A stretch of 6,186 nucleotides of DNA from Pseudomonadota bacterium (lineage in GTDB: Bacteria; Pseudomonadota; Alphaproteobacteria; Rhizobiales; Xanthobacteraceae), in NCBI GenBank assembly GCA_023391175.1, contig JAEWBL010000256.1:1-6186 (forward strand). Direction: 5' to 3'. Numbering within the stretch: the first letter of the stretch is position 1; each line of letters opens with the position of its first letter. The notes below the pieces were generated by a model, which was not told the origin of the DNA, did no database searches, and saw nothing but the letters and a program-made list of their open reading frames with translations. Shown in pieces: positions 5,687-6,186 of this stretch. Both the position numbers and the translations under genes were made by a program.

Positions 5687-6186
5687 ATGAGCGAGCAGAA
5701 GCGCACGCCCGAGACCGGCGGCGACGCAAGCGAAAACGGCGCCGCGCGGGGTACTACACAGGTGAACGAGGCAACCGCCGAGGCGGAAGCGAGTGCCATG
5801 GCGGATGCCGCCCTCGGCGACCCCGCGGGGGACAAGGCGCGCCTGGAAGCGGAGATCGCGAGCCTCAAGGACAAGTTCCTGCGCGCCTTCGCGGAGGCGG
5901 AGAATGTGCGCCGCCGCGCCGAGAAGGAAATCCAGGACGCCAAGACCTACGGCATCGCCTCATTCGCCCGCGACGTCCTGAACGTGGCGGACGATCTGGC
6001 CCGTGCCCTGGGTTCGGTGGAGGCAGAGGCCAAGGCGACCGCCGAAGGCGGGTTCAAGGCGCTGCTGGACGGGCTGGAGCTGACCGAGCGCGGCCTCGTG
6101 AAGGCGCTGGAGAAGCACGGCATCCGCAAGATCGAGCCGAAGGGCGAGAAGTTCGACCCCAACCTGCACCAGGCCATGTTCGAGGT
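5687..6186 (+). CDS. grpE: GrpE, nucleotide exchange factor for DnaK, 3' end cut off by the window
   Basis: Cochaperone that releases ADP from DnaK and so resets the Hsp70 cycle. It acts as a dimer in the cytoplasm. The 166 visible residues show a disordered, acidic, Ala/Glu-rich N-terminus (1-50) and a long coiled-coil helix (about 50-95) with RLEAEIASLKDKFLRAFAEA and ENVRRRAEKEI, which is the GrpE core. FARDVLNVADDLARAL (93-108) and GLELTERGLVKALEKHGI (129-146) follow, then the start of the family signature FDPNLHQAMFE (156-166), where the window ends. The C-terminal beta-wing domain is therefore missing from view. The ATG at 5687 has GGGGAA eight bases upstream. A later ATG at 5798 is possible but has no better support. 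The gene follows hrcA on the same strand and has its own candidate heat-shock promoter. Confidence 0.95.
   Translation, partial: MSEQKRTPETGGDASENGAARGTTQVNEATAEAEASAMADAALGDPAGDKARLEAEIASLKDKFLRAFAEAENVRRRAEKEIQDAKTYGIASFARDVLNVADDLARALGSVEAEAKATAEGGFKALLDGLELTERGLVKALEKHGIRKIEPKGEKFDPNLHQAMFE

Overview
This window reads as ordinary, GC-rich chromosomal DNA from an alphaproteobacterium, most likely a Hyphomicrobiales (Rhizobiales) member. The Xanthobacter/Azorhizobium group is my best guess, from protein resemblance and gene order recalled from memory rather than from a search. The clues are strong third-position G/C bias, the rdgB-rph / hrcA-grpE block, the sppA-ihfB-lapA block, and an alphaproteobacterial-style heat-shock promoter. 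I see no mobile element, CRISPR array, rRNA or tRNA, and no sign of recent transfer.

Layout. Six genes lie on the minus strand. Reading rightmost first, they are rph (RNase PH), rdgB/HAM1 (non-canonical purine NTP pyrophosphatase), hemW (radical-SAM heme chaperone-like protein), sppA (signal peptide peptidase), ihfB (IHF beta) and lapA (DUF1049 membrane protein, cut by the left edge). rph, rdgB and hemW overlap at their stop/start junctions and look like one translationally coupled operon. A perfect 16-base palindrome directly after the hemW stop, and a short gap, separate this trio from sppA-ihfB-lapA. Two genes lie on the plus strand, diverging from rph: hrcA (heat-shock repressor) and grpE (DnaK nucleotide exchange factor, cut by the right edge).

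How they fit together. hrcA and grpE are protein-quality-control genes. grpE has a good candidate RpoH (sigma-32) promoter of its own in the 120-base gap after hrcA. I find no CIRCE operator in front of either gene, so HrcA probably acts elsewhere, typically at groESL. rph and rdgB serve RNA maturation and nucleotide-pool cleaning. sppA, ihfB and lapA cover envelope proteolysis, nucleoid architecture and an inner-membrane function.

I did not find a new biological system. The items worth a second look are regulatory: a dyad holding the Shine-Dalgarno sequence of the first of two possible rph starts, the grpE heat-shock promoter with a stem-loop in its predicted leader, the crowded rph/hrcA divergent promoter region, and the palindrome at the hemW stop.
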